Assembly (NCBI GenBank): GCA_963807305.1
Contig: CAWEBN010000017.1
Span: forward strand, 124,001-188,000
Source: JAOPZW01 sp963807305
GTDB taxonomy: Bacteria; Actinomycetota; Thermoleophilia; Solirubrobacterales; Solirubrobacteraceae
Reading direction: 5' to 3'
Length of the DNA: 64,000 bases
Positions 1-7,682 of this stretch are shown here, one piece after another. The notes below the pieces were generated by a model. The model saw only the letters and a list, made by a program, of their open reading frames with translations. It did no database searches and was not told the origin of the DNA. A program made the position numbers and the translations under genes. Each line of letters opens with the position of its first letter. The stretch's first letter is position 1.

Positions 1-1
1 C

Positions 2-319
2 GTCAACTTCGGCGAGTGGCGCGCCCACCTGCTCGAGCGCCTGCGCCACCAGGCCTCGGTCACCGGCGACGCCGCCCTTGCCGCGCTCTACGAGGAGGTG
101 AGCGGCTACCCCGGCCCTCCCGACGCCGACGCCCACCATGGCGCCGGCGGTGAGGTCTTCGTGCCGCTCGTCTTCCGCGGGGCCGACGACCGCGAGCTGC
201 GCTTCTTCAGCACGCTGGCGACCTTCGGGACCGCCGTCGACATCACGGTGGCCGAGCTGGCCATCGAGTCGTTCTTCCCGGCCGATGCGGCGACGGCCGA
301 GGCGCTGCGCGGCGCCTGA
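2..319 (+). CDS. C-terminal part of an MmyB-type transcriptional regulator (5' truncated)
   Basis: Only the last 105 codons are in the window; the frame is open from base 2 and ends at TGA. The visible piece carries the pattern of the C-terminal ligand-binding (MmyB/PAS-like) domain of XRE-family regulators: NFGEWRAHLLERLR near the start and RFFSTLATFGTAVDITVAEL near the end, followed by a short tail. In this family an N-terminal helix-turn-helix binds DNA and this domain is thought to bind a fatty-acid-like ligand; the HTH would lie before base 1. The gene converges on the GH13 gene, with 34 bases between the two stops. Family assignment is good; the target is unknown. Confidence 0.75.
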   Translation, partial: VNFGEWRAHLLERLRHQASVTGDAALAALYEEVSGYPGPPDADAHHGAGGEVFVPLVFRGADDRELRFFSTLATFGTAVDITVAELAIESFFPADAATAEALRGA

Positions 320-353
320 ACTACCGTGAGGGAAGCCGCAAACCCTTCGGGGA

Positions 354-1856
354 CTACGCGGGCCGCAGCACCGCGGCCGCGTCGGGCGGCAGGCCGTCGC
401 CGGTGTCGGCCGTCGCCAGCTCCACGATCCAGCCCTCGGGCAGCGCCGCCGGGGCGCCGGCGAAGTTGACCCACACGCGACGACGGTCGTCGCCGGCGCT
501 GCGCTCGTAGGCGAGGACGCCGTCGGGCGCGTCGTCGAGAAGCTCGAGTCCGCCGCGGTGCAGCGCGGGCGAGTCGCGGCGCAGGGCCAGCACGGCCCGC
601 GACAGGCGCAGCACGGAGTCCGAATCGCCGCGCTCGGCCTCGACGCTGCGGGCGCCCGGCTCCGGTGGCCATGGCAGCCACGGGTCGGCGGGCCAGCCGT
701 GGTCGGGCGCCGTGGTCCACGGGATCGGCGCGCGGCAGCCGTCGCGCCCGCCGGGATCGACCACGCGCTCGGGGGGAACGACAGCGTCCTCCAAGCCGAG
801 CTCCTCGCCGGCGAACAGGAACGGCGTCCCACGCAGCGTCAGGAGCATCACGAGCGCCGCCCGCGCCCGGGCCTCCGAACCGCCCAGGCGCGTGCGCATG
901 CGCGGCTGGTCATGGTTGGAGAAGACCCAGGTCGGCCAGCGCTCGCCCATGACCTCCTCGACGTGCGCGATGCGCGCGCGCCACGCGTGCGCCTGCCACG
1001 GCACCGCCAGCGACTCGAAGTCGAAGGCGAGGTGCAGCTCGTCGCTGTCGCCGAGGTACGGCGCGATGAGCTCGGTCCTGGTGAGGTTGACCTCGCCGAC
1101 CATCATGCGGTCGCCGGGGTACTCGTCGAGCACGGCGCGAATGCCGCGCAGGAGCGCATGCGTGCCCTGGTAGTCGTGCGTGCCGACGACGTCGAGGTGG
1201 CTGCCGACGATGTCGGTCTCCGGGATGTCGGGCAGCGCGGAGTCCTTGCCGATGAGGTGCACGACGTCGGCGCGGAAGCCGTCGAGGCCGCGGTCCAGCC
1301 AGAAGCGCAGCACGTCGTGCATGGCCGCGACGACCTCCGGGTTGTCCCAGTTGAGGTCGGGCTGCTGGGGCAGGAAGGTGTGCAGGTACCACTGCTCGGT
1401 GGCGTCGTCCCACGTCCACGCGGGGCCGCCGCCGAAGGCCGCCGGCCAGTTGTTGGGCGGGCGGTCCGGCGCGCCGTCGTGCCAGCGGTACCAGTCGCGC
1501 TTGGGGGAGTCGCGCGACGCGCGGCTCTCGACGAACCACGGATGCTGGTCGGAGGTGTGGTTGGGGACCCAGTCGAGCAGGACGCGGATGTCGCGCGCGT
1601 GCGCGTCGGCCAGCAGTGCGTCGAAGGTCGCGAGGTCGCCGAAGAGCGGGTCGACGTCGCAGTAGTCGGCGACGTCGTAGCCGAAGTCGGCCATCGGCGA
1701 GCGGTAGATCGGCGACAGCCAGAGCGCGTCGACCCCGAGCCACTGCAGATGGTCCAGCCGCCCGCGCAGCCCTTCGAGGTCGCCGACGCCGTCACCCGAG
1801 GCGTCAGCGAACGAGCGCGGATAGATCTGGTAGACGACCGACTCCTGCCACCACAT
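354..1856 (-). CDS. GH13 alpha-glucosidase / oligo-1,6-glucosidase type
   Basis: 500 residues, a normal length for GH13 glucosidases that hydrolyse alpha-1,4 or alpha-1,6 glucosidic bonds of small oligosaccharides in the cytoplasm. The four conserved regions are visible: DWVPNHTS near residue 95, GFRADVVHL with the nucleophile D197, MVGEVNL with the acid/base E255 and FSNHDQPR with the third acidic residue D316. The N-terminus WWQESVVYQIYPRSF is the usual start of the family, so ATG at 1856 is secure. No signal peptide is seen. It is divergent from the dehydrogenase gene at 1911, leaving 54 bases for both promoters. Trehalose synthase is a close relative, but 500 residues and the motif set favour a glucosidase. 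Confidence 0.9.
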   Translation of the reverse strand: MWWQESVVYQIYPRSFADASGDGVGDLEGLRGRLDHLQWLGVDALWLSPIYRSPMADFGYDVADYCDVDPLFGDLATFDALLADAHARDIRVLLDWVPNHTSDQHPWFVESRASRDSPKRDWYRWHDGAPDRPPNNWPAAFGGGPAWTWDDATEQWYLHTFLPQQPDLNWDNPEVVAAMHDVLRFWLDRGLDGFRADVVHLIGKDSALPDIPETDIVGSHLDVVGTHDYQGTHALLRGIRAVLDEYPGDRMMVGEVNLTRTELIAPYLGDSDELHLAFDFESLAVPWQAHAWRARIAHVEEVMGERWPTWVFSNHDQPRMRTRLGGSEARARAALVMLLTLRGTPFLFAGEELGLEDAVVPPERVVDPGGRDGCRAPIPWTTAPDHGWPADPWLPWPPEPGARSVEAERGDSDSVLRLSRAVLALRRDSPALHRGGLELLDDAPDGVLAYERSAGDDRRRVWVNFAGAPAALPEGWIVELATADTGDGLPPDAAAVLRPA

Positions 1857-1910
1857 GCGGCGGCGAAGGCTACGGGCCGGCGACCGACGGTGGCGGCTAG
1901 GGTGTCGCCC

Positions 1911-2765
1911 ATGGCAGAAGTGGCACAGATAGGAGTCGTCGGCGCCGGGTTCATGGGCTCGGGCATCGCGGAGTCAGCCGCGCGGGCCGGGGTGACGGTC
2001 AAGCTCTACGAGCCGCAGGCCGCCGCCCTCGAGCACTCGCGCTCGTCGATCGAGGGCTCGGTCGCCCGGGCGGTCAAGCGCGAGCGCCTCACCGCCGACG
2101 AGGGCGAGGCGCTGCTCGGGCGCATCGAGTGGTCGACCGACCTCGACGCCCTCGCTGCGTCCGAGCTCGTGGTCGAGGCGATCGTGGAGGACGCGGCGAT
2201 CAAGGCGAAGACGTTCAAGGACCTCGACGCCGCGGTCGGCCCCGAGGCGATCCTCGCCTCGAACACCTCGTCGATCCCGATCGCCGGTCTCGCCGCCGCC
2301 ACCGGACGCCCCGATCGCGTCCTGGGGCTGCACTTCTTCTCGCCGGTCCCGGTCATGAAGCTCGTGGAGGTCGTCATCGGGCTCGACACCGCCGACGAGA
2401 CGGTTGAGCGGGCGGCCGCCTTCGCCCAGCAGATCGGCAAGACCGCGATCAAGACCAAGGACCGCTCGGGCTTCATCGTCAACTTCCTGCTCGTGCCCTA
2501 CCTGATGGCCGCCGTGCGCATGTACGAGGAGGGCTTCGCCAGCCGCGAGGACATCGACGAAGGCATGAAGCTCGGCTGCGGACACCCGATGGGACCGCTC
2601 ACCCTGTGCGACTTCATCGGCCTCGACGTCCTCTACAGCGTGTGCGACTCGCTCTACGAGGAGTTCAAGCGCGACGAGTACGCGCCGCCGCCTCTGATGA
2701 AGCGGATGGTCGTCTCGGGCCACCTGGGCCGCAAGTCCGGCCGGGGCTTCTACGAGTACGACTGA
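1911..2765 (+). CDS. 3-hydroxyacyl/3-hydroxybutyryl-CoA dehydrogenase
   Basis: 284 residues. The N-terminal Rossmann motif GVVGAGFMGSGIA binds NAD(P); the stretch EAIVEDAAIKAKTFKDLD and the LASNTSSIPI block, followed by GLHFFSPVPVMKLVEVV, are hallmarks of the HCDH family, with the catalytic His in the GLHFF segment. The C-terminal dimerisation domain (DRSGFIVN, CGHPMGPL, GRKSGRGFYEYD) is complete. It interconverts 3-hydroxyacyl-CoA and 3-oxoacyl-CoA in butyrate metabolism or beta-oxidation. ATG at 1911 is chosen because the Rossmann strand follows directly. Its last 101 bases overlap, on the other strand, an unusual extension of the glycosyltransferase frame. Confidence 0.92.
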   Translation: MAEVAQIGVVGAGFMGSGIAESAARAGVTVKLYEPQAAALEHSRSSIEGSVARAVKRERLTADEGEALLGRIEWSTDLDALAASELVVEAIVEDAAIKAKTFKDLDAAVGPEAILASNTSSIPIAGLAAATGRPDRVLGLHFFSPVPVMKLVEVVIGLDTADETVERAAAFAQQIGKTAIKTKDRSGFIVNFLLVPYLMAAVRMYEEGFASREDIDEGMKLGCGHPMGPLTLCDFIGLDVLYSVCDSLYEEFKRDEYAPPPLMKRMVVSGHLGRKSGRGFYEYD

Positions 2766-4341
2766 ACGGCGGGCGCTCCTCGACCGCGACCTGGCGCACG
2801 TCGACCTCGGCCGGGCCGGGCAGGACGTACGGGCCCGGGGCGAGGGCGTCCACGGCCTCGGCTCCGAGCAGCCGCCGCGAGGCGGCCACCAGGACGGCGT
2901 AGGACATCGCTGACAGCTCGCGCAGCGGCTGGTGGCGGTTCTGGCGCGAGCCGAGGTCGGCCTGGGCCAGCGCGTCGATGCCGGCCAGTTCCTCGGCATC
3001 CAGCAGCATGGCGATCTCCACGCCGTAGCCGACCGGGAAGGCGAGCCGCTCGAGCAGCTCGCGGCGCGCGGCCACCTCGCCGGCGAGGGGCTGGGCGAAG
3101 CCGGCGAGCGCGGGGCGGTGGAGGTTGAGCAGCGGCCGTGCCATGAGCTCGGTCACGCGGCCTCCTTCGCCGGGGCGGACCTCGCCGCCCGACGCGAACG
3201 GGCGCTGGAAGGCGCCCTTGACCAGCGCGAGCTCGGGCCGCGCGAAGAGCGGCGCGAGCAGCCCGGTGAGCAGGCGCTCGCCGAAGTCCTCGCTGTCACC
3301 GTCGACGTAGGCCACGATCTCGCCGGTCGTCGCCGCCAGCGCGCGCCACATGGCGTCGCCCTTGCCGCGACACGGCCCGAAGGTGGGCATGATTTCGTCC
3401 TCCTGGAGCACGGCCGCGCCGGCGGCGCGCGCCACCGCTGCCGTCCCGTCGTCGGAGGCCGCATCGACGACCAGCAGCTCGTCGACCGCGCCCGCCTCGA
3501 CGAAGCCGCGCAGCACGTCGACCGTCGCGCCGATCGTGTGCGCCACCTCGCGCGCCGGCACCACGACGGACACCGTCGTGGTCTTGCGCGCCGCGAGCTC
3601 GGCGGCATCGAAGCGGCAGCGCCCGTACGCGTTGCGATCGAGCCACGAGTCGAGCGCGAGATCGCGTGCGAGGCCGCGGAAGGCGCGCCCGGCCGGGCGC
3701 GGCGACGTGCGCACGCGCGCGCCCGCGATCCTCGCGATGGGAATCCGCGCGCGCGTGAGTGCTCGGGCGAAGGCCTCGTCCTCGAGCGCGGCGTGCGGCT
3801 CGAGGCCGCCGACGTGCCGATAGGTGGCGGCGGTGACCGCGATCGAGGCGCCGCTGAAGTGCGGGTGCGCGGCTCCGGGCAGGGCTCGCAGTCGCGTGGC
3901 CAGGCGGGCGGCGCGGCGCCGCGCGACGCCGTCCTCGAGGTCCTCGACCACGACCTCGCCGCCGATGGCCCGGGCCCCGCCGTCGGCGGCCTGCAGCAGC
4001 GCCGCCAGCCAGCCGGGCTCGACCTCGGAGTCGGCGTCGGTGGTGGCCACGAGGCCGCCGGGCGCGCCGGCCTGCAGCAGCCGCTCGCAGGCGACGTCCA
4101 TGCCCAGCCGCCGCGCGGCGCCGACGCCCAGTGCCGGGCGCTCGATGACGTGCAGGCGCAGGTCGCCGGCCGCCTGGACCGCGCGCTCGCGCGTCGCGTC
4201 GGTGCAGCCGTCGAGGACGAGGACGACCTCATAGGCGTCGCGCGCGATCCCGCGCTGCGCGGCCAGCGCGCGCATGCAGCGCCCGATGAGCGCCTCCTCG
4301 TCGCGGGCGGGGACGGCGACCACGGCGCGCGGCGCGCTCAT
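2665..4341 (-). CDS. fusion of a GT2 glycosyltransferase with a glucosyl-3-phosphoglycerate synthase (GpgS-like)
   Basis: 558 residues with two GT-A domains. Domain 1 (about 1-240) begins AVVAVPARDEEALIGRC and has the metal motif TTDADSE (D102/D104) and an LEDEAF block. Domain 2 (about 255-520) begins SVVVPAREVAHTIG, has VDGDSEDF (D347/D349), FAQPLAGE and NRHQPLRELS, which are typical of GpgS. GpgS transfers glucose from an NDP-sugar to 3-phosphoglycerate; stand-alone enzymes are about 320 residues. ATG at 4341 overlaps the upstream stop by four bases. The family normally ends just after a segment like VEERPPF; here no stop occurs there and the frame runs about 32 codons further, antisense to the end of the dehydrogenase gene. 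Either the stop was lost or there is an indel. The acceptor of domain 1 is unknown. Confidence 0.82.
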   Translation of the reverse strand: MSAPRAVVAVPARDEEALIGRCMRALAAQRGIARDAYEVVLVLDGCTDATRERAVQAAGDLRLHVIERPALGVGAARRLGMDVACERLLQAGAPGGLVATTDADSEVEPGWLAALLQAADGGARAIGGEVVVEDLEDGVARRRAARLATRLRALPGAAHPHFSGASIAVTAATYRHVGGLEPHAALEDEAFARALTRARIPIARIAGARVRTSPRPAGRAFRGLARDLALDSWLDRNAYGRCRFDAAELAARKTTTVSVVVPAREVAHTIGATVDVLRGFVEAGAVDELLVVDAASDDGTAAVARAAGAAVLQEDEIMPTFGPCRGKGDAMWRALAATTGEIVAYVDGDSEDFGERLLTGLLAPLFARPELALVKGAFQRPFASGGEVRPGEGGRVTELMARPLLNLHRPALAGFAQPLAGEVAARRELLERLAFPVGYGVEIAMLLDAEELAGIDALAQADLGSRQNRHQPLRELSAMSYAVLVAASRRLLGAEAVDALAPGPYVLPGPAEVDVRQVAVEERPPFSRTRRSPGRTCGPGGPRRPSASSEAAARTRRA

Positions 4342-5495
4342 CCGCCCTCCTCCAGGCTCCGGCGTGCCGCCTCGTAGGCGTCGTCGTCGCCCAAGGTGAG
4401 GATGCCCACCTCCCGGCCGTCCTGCAGGTAGCGCACCACGAGATGCGAGTCGTCGTCGGCCTCCACGCGGGCCTCGTCGAAGCCGTCGCCCCACGCCGAG
4501 TACTTGAGCGTGTGATCGCCGATCGTGGTCCAGAACCCGGGTGCAGTCGTCCAGGCCGCGTCCTCGCCCGCGAGTGCGCGGCCCGCGACCTCGCCGTGCG
4601 CGAGCGCATCGCCCCAGTGCTCGACGCGCAGGCGCCGGCCCGCGCGGGCGTGCTCGGCCGCGGCGATGTCGCCCACGGCGAGCACGGCTGCGTCCGAGCT
4701 GCGCATCGAGGCGTCGACCAGCACGGCGCCGTCCTCGACGTCGAGACCGGCGCCGGCGGCCAGCTCGCCGCAGGGCGCGACGCCGGTCCCGAGCAGGACG
4801 AGGTCGGCGGCGAGCTCCTCGCCGCCGGCGAGGCGAACGCGCCAGCGCGGCTCGATGCGCTCGACCTCGGCGCCGAGGCGCACCTCGACGCCCGCGTCGC
4901 AGAGCAGCGCGGTGATGAGCTCACCGGCCCGCTCGCCCAGGCGGTGGGCCTGCGGAAGCGGCTCGGGGGCGACCAGCGCCGTGTCGATCCCGCGCCGCGC
5001 GAGCGACGCCGCCGCCTCGCAGGCGATGAAGCCGGCGCCGACGACCACCGCACGGGCGCCCCGCTGGGCCGCGCCGCGCAGGCGCAGGGCATCGTCGACC
5101 GTGCGGACGGTGTGCAGACCGGGATCCTCGGCGCCCGGCACCGGCGGGCGCTGCGGCGCCGAGCCGGTGGCGAGCACGCAGGCGTCGTAGTCGAGCTCCT
5201 GGCCGCCCTCGAGCTCGACACGCCGCCGGACGCGATCGAGCGCGACCGCGCGGCATGCCCGGCGCGCGGACACCGCATGTGCGGCGAACCACTCCTCGCT
5301 CTCGAGCGGGAGATCGCGCACGTCGGCCTCGCCGCGCAGGAACTCCTTGGTCAGCGGCGGGCGGCCATACGGCAGATGCGGCTCGCCGCAGATGAGGTCG
5401 ATCGACGCCCGGCCGCCGGCGTCGCGGTAGCTGCGCGCGGTGCTCAGGGCGGCCGGGCCTCCCCCGACGATGACGATCCGCTGCTCGGGCCTCAT
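4338..5495 (-). CDS. FAD-dependent NAD(P)H oxidoreductase of the ferredoxin/rubredoxin reductase type
   Basis: 385 residues. It has an N-terminal FAD motif IVIVGGGPAALSTA, the family stretch PYGRPPLTKEFLRGE near residue 45, an NAD motif VVVGAGFIACEAAASLARRG near residue 150, LAVGDIAAAEH for FAD near residue 275 and a Reductase_C-like tail (WTTIGDHTLKYSAWGDG). Such enzymes pass electrons from NAD(P)H to a ferredoxin or rubredoxin that feeds an oxygenase. No ferredoxin or oxygenase is adjacent, so the partner must be elsewhere or the neighbouring acyl-CoA-dehydrogenase-like flavoprotein may be the partner. Both ends overlap neighbours by four bases (ATGA), indicating coupled translation. Confidence 0.85.
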   Translation of the reverse strand: MRPEQRIVIVGGGPAALSTARSYRDAGGRASIDLICGEPHLPYGRPPLTKEFLRGEADVRDLPLESEEWFAAHAVSARRACRAVALDRVRRRVELEGGQELDYDACVLATGSAPQRPPVPGAEDPGLHTVRTVDDALRLRGAAQRGARAVVVGAGFIACEAAASLARRGIDTALVAPEPLPQAHRLGERAGELITALLCDAGVEVRLGAEVERIEPRWRVRLAGGEELAADLVLLGTGVAPCGELAAGAGLDVEDGAVLVDASMRSSDAAVLAVGDIAAAEHARAGRRLRVEHWGDALAHGEVAGRALAGEDAAWTTAPGFWTTIGDHTLKYSAWGDGFDEARVEADDDSHLVVRYLQDGREVGILTLGDDDAYEAARRSLEEGG

Positions 5496-6055
5496 GCGTC
5501 GAAGACGTCGAGAAGGAAGGCGTCGTCGGCGTACGCGTCGACGTGGGCGAGCCCGAGGCGCTCGCGCAGCAGTGCGTGGACGGCATCGCCGGTCAGCGGA
5601 TCGATGCTCGACGGCGGGCGGTAGTGGACGGCGACCAGGCGCCCGCCCGTGGCCAGCGAGTCCACGACCGGGGGCAGTGCGGCCTCGAGCGTCGGGCGGT
5701 CCCAGTAGTACAGGATCTCCGAGCAGACGACGAGGTCGAACGGGCCGGCCGGCCACTGCTGCGGCAGCGTGCGGCGCTCGACCTGGACGTGGGTGCGCGC
5801 GGCCAGGCGGCGGCGCGAGGCCTCGACGGCACTCTGCGCGATGTCGACCGCGAGCAGCTCGTCGCAGCGATCGGCGAGCAGCGCGGTGAAGACGCCGATC
5901 GAGCAGCCGGCCTCGAAGCCGGCGCCGTAGCGGCGCTCGCCCAGCGCGGCCAGCGTGCGCTCGTACTTCGCGCGCTCGTAGGCGCTGCTCTCGAAGTCCC
6001 ACGGGTCGGGGTCGGCCGCATAGCGGGCCTCGAAGTGCTCGCGCGTCAGCGTCAC
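5492..6055 (-). CDS. NodS-like class I SAM-dependent methyltransferase
   Basis: 187 residues. The start FEARYAADPDPWDFESSAYE is the typical opening of NodS-family proteins. Next come motif I (FEAGCSIGVFTALLA, near residue 48), the acidic loop LAVDIA, and FDLVVCSEILYYW as the catalytic-side motif. In rhizobia NodS N-methylates the de-N-acetylated glucosamine end of a chito-oligosaccharide. Here a NodB-like deacetylase sits two genes upstream, which fits sequential deacetylation and methylation of some amino sugar; this is inference. The start is GTG at 6055, overlapping the upstream stop by four bases. Confidence 0.85.
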   Translation of the reverse strand: MTLTREHFEARYAADPDPWDFESSAYERAKYERTLAALGERRYGAGFEAGCSIGVFTALLADRCDELLAVDIAQSAVEASRRRLAARTHVQVERRTLPQQWPAGPFDLVVCSEILYYWDRPTLEAALPPVVDSLATGGRLVAVHYRPPSSIDPLTGDAVHALLRERLGLAHVDAYADDAFLLDVFDA

Positions 6056-7092
6056 CGGTCGACCGCCTCGCGTCCGGCGCGCACGAGCAGCGGGTCGAGC
6101 CGGTGCTGGAGCAGGAAGATGCGCAGGTCGCGGGCCGCGCGGTCGAGGGCGCCGCCACGCGCCAGCGGGCGCGACCCGGCGGCCCGCAAGGCCTCGTCGA
6201 CGATCGCCTGCGCGGCACGCGCGACCGCCTCGCGCAGGTGGACCGAGAAGGCGCGCATGGCGGCGTCGGGGTGGGCGTCCGCGCGGCGCCCGGCCTCCGC
6301 CAGCCAGAGGTCGAGGGTCTGCGCGTGTGTGTCGATGCGCCCGACGGCCAGGGCGGCGAGGTCGTCGCCGGCGAGGGCGCGCGGCGCGAGCGCCTCGAGC
6401 GCCGCGGCGCGGGCGGCATCGGCGATACCGGCCCAGCTGGCGGCCGTGCGGATGGCGTCGCGCCCGAACCACGGGTCGCGCAGCAGCTCGTCGGGGCCGC
6501 CGAGCAGCGCGTGGACCCGTGCGCCGTGGAAGCGCACGAGGTGGCTCTCGGACGCGCGCATCCCCGCGGCGGCGAACCACGAGCGGTCGATCTCGACGCC
6601 TTCGGAGAGATCGACGTAGGCGACGCGTCGCGCCTCGCCGTCACGGGCCACGACGAGCGCGCCGTCCAGCCCGCCGGCGCCCGAGCAGAAGGTCTTGACG
6701 CCTTCGAGGGTCAGCTCGTCGCCGACGCGCGCGATGCGCGCGGGCTCGCCCTCGCCGGGCGCCGGGTCCGCGCCCCAGACGCCCAGCCACCGCCGGCCGG
6801 CAGCGACCTCCTCGAGGTGGGCGCTGCGCAGCGGCTCCTCGGCGAGCAGCTCGATGCGCTCGACGGCGTTGTAGTGGCCGTCGACGATGCGCCCGACCGA
6901 GCCGTCGGCCTGCGCCACCGCGCGCACGAGCTCCCATTCGCGCGAGATCGATCCGCGCCGGCTCAGCGCTCCGGCGCGGGCCAGGACGGTCATGGCGTCG
7001 AAGGGGAAGGCGGGCTCGCGGTCGCGCGCGGCGGCGCCCGCCGCGACGTCCGCCAGGGCGTGCTGCACGGCCGCGACGGTGTCGGCGCTCAC
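6052..7092 (-). CDS. acyl-CoA dehydrogenase-like flavoprotein
   Basis: 346 residues, shorter than the usual 380-400. The fold is suggested by REWELVRAVAQADGSVGRIV (start of the helical N-domain), GVKTFCSGAGGLDGALVVAR (beta domain) and a C-terminal helical bundle ending with ALRAAGSRPLARGGALDRAARDL, which matches the final helices of acyl-CoA dehydrogenase/DszC-like proteins. I cannot point to the usual catalytic Glu, so the reaction could be oxidation, desaturation or flavin-dependent hydroxylation of a substrate other than a simple acyl-CoA. GTG at 7092 overlaps the stop of the deacetylase gene; the stop overlaps the methyltransferase start. Confidence 0.75.
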   Translation of the reverse strand: MSADTVAAVQHALADVAAGAAARDREPAFPFDAMTVLARAGALSRRGSISREWELVRAVAQADGSVGRIVDGHYNAVERIELLAEEPLRSAHLEEVAAGRRWLGVWGADPAPGEGEPARIARVGDELTLEGVKTFCSGAGGLDGALVVARDGEARRVAYVDLSEGVEIDRSWFAAAGMRASESHLVRFHGARVHALLGGPDELLRDPWFGRDAIRTAASWAGIADAARAAALEALAPRALAGDDLAALAVGRIDTHAQTLDLWLAEAGRRADAHPDAAMRAFSVHLREAVARAAQAIVDEALRAAGSRPLARGGALDRAARDLRIFLLQHRLDPLLVRAGREAVDR

Positions 7093-7652
7093 GTCGCCAC
7101 CGACTCGGCCGCCATCATCCGGGTGAAGCGCACGGTCTCCTCGCAGCCCTGGCGGAGCGCCCCGGGGCCCAGCCCGTCGTGCAGGAGCACCACGGCTCCC
7201 GCGTGCAGGTCGGGCCCGACGGAGGCCAGCATCGCCTCGGCGCCATCGCCGCGCCAGTCGTGGGTGTCGACGTCCCACCCGCACAGCTCCAGCTCGTGGC
7301 TCGCGGCGATCGCCGCGGTCCACGAGGCCCGCGCGCCCCACGGTGTGCGCCAGCGGCGCGGGTGGACGCCGAAGCCCGCGAGCGTGGCCAGCGCGCGTTG
7401 CGTGTCGTCCTCGATCGCGGTGCGCTCGACCTCGGTGTGGCGCACGTGCTCGTTGCAGTGCAGCTCGATGGCGTGGCCGCCGGCCCGGATGGCGGCGACG
7501 ACCCGCGGATGGGCCGCGGCGCGCGATGCGATGACGAAGAAGGTCGCCCGCAGCGACGAGCCGCTCAGCGCGGCGAGGACCGCGGGCGTCCAGACGGGAT
7601 CGGGCCCGTCGTCGAACGTCAGCTCGACGGAGCCTGCGAGGGAGGGAGCCAC
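7089..7652 (-). CDS. NodB-like polysaccharide (chitooligosaccharide) deacetylase
   Basis: 187 residues, the size of a bare NodB homology domain. Motif 1 LTFDDGPDPVWTP with the base and metal Asp pair is at about residues 12-24. Motif 2 is AIELHCNEHVRHT, with HCNEH in place of the usual H(S/T)xxH. Motif 3 is RRWRTPWGARAS, followed by CGWDVDTHDWRGDG and the final VVLLHDG. The enzyme would remove an acetyl group from an N-acetylated sugar. It has no signal peptide, so it probably acts in the cytoplasm on a nucleotide sugar, a lipid-linked sugar or a small glycoside. It is the first gene of the five-gene operon; the start is GTG at 7652. Confidence 0.85.
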   Translation of the reverse strand: MAPSLAGSVELTFDDGPDPVWTPAVLAALSGSSLRATFFVIASRAAAHPRVVAAIRAGGHAIELHCNEHVRHTEVERTAIEDDTQRALATLAGFGVHPRRWRTPWGARASWTAAIAASHELELCGWDVDTHDWRGDGAEAMLASVGPDLHAGAVVLLHDGLGPGALRQGCEETVRFTRMMAAESVAT

Positions 7653-7682
7653 TACGTGGGCTCTTCCCGGTCGTGAGTGCGA

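Noticed and set aside
558..1910. Long + strand frame running into the dehydrogenase gene
   Set aside because: The part before 1911 is antisense to the GH13 gene and lacks features; the real protein starts at ATG 1911.
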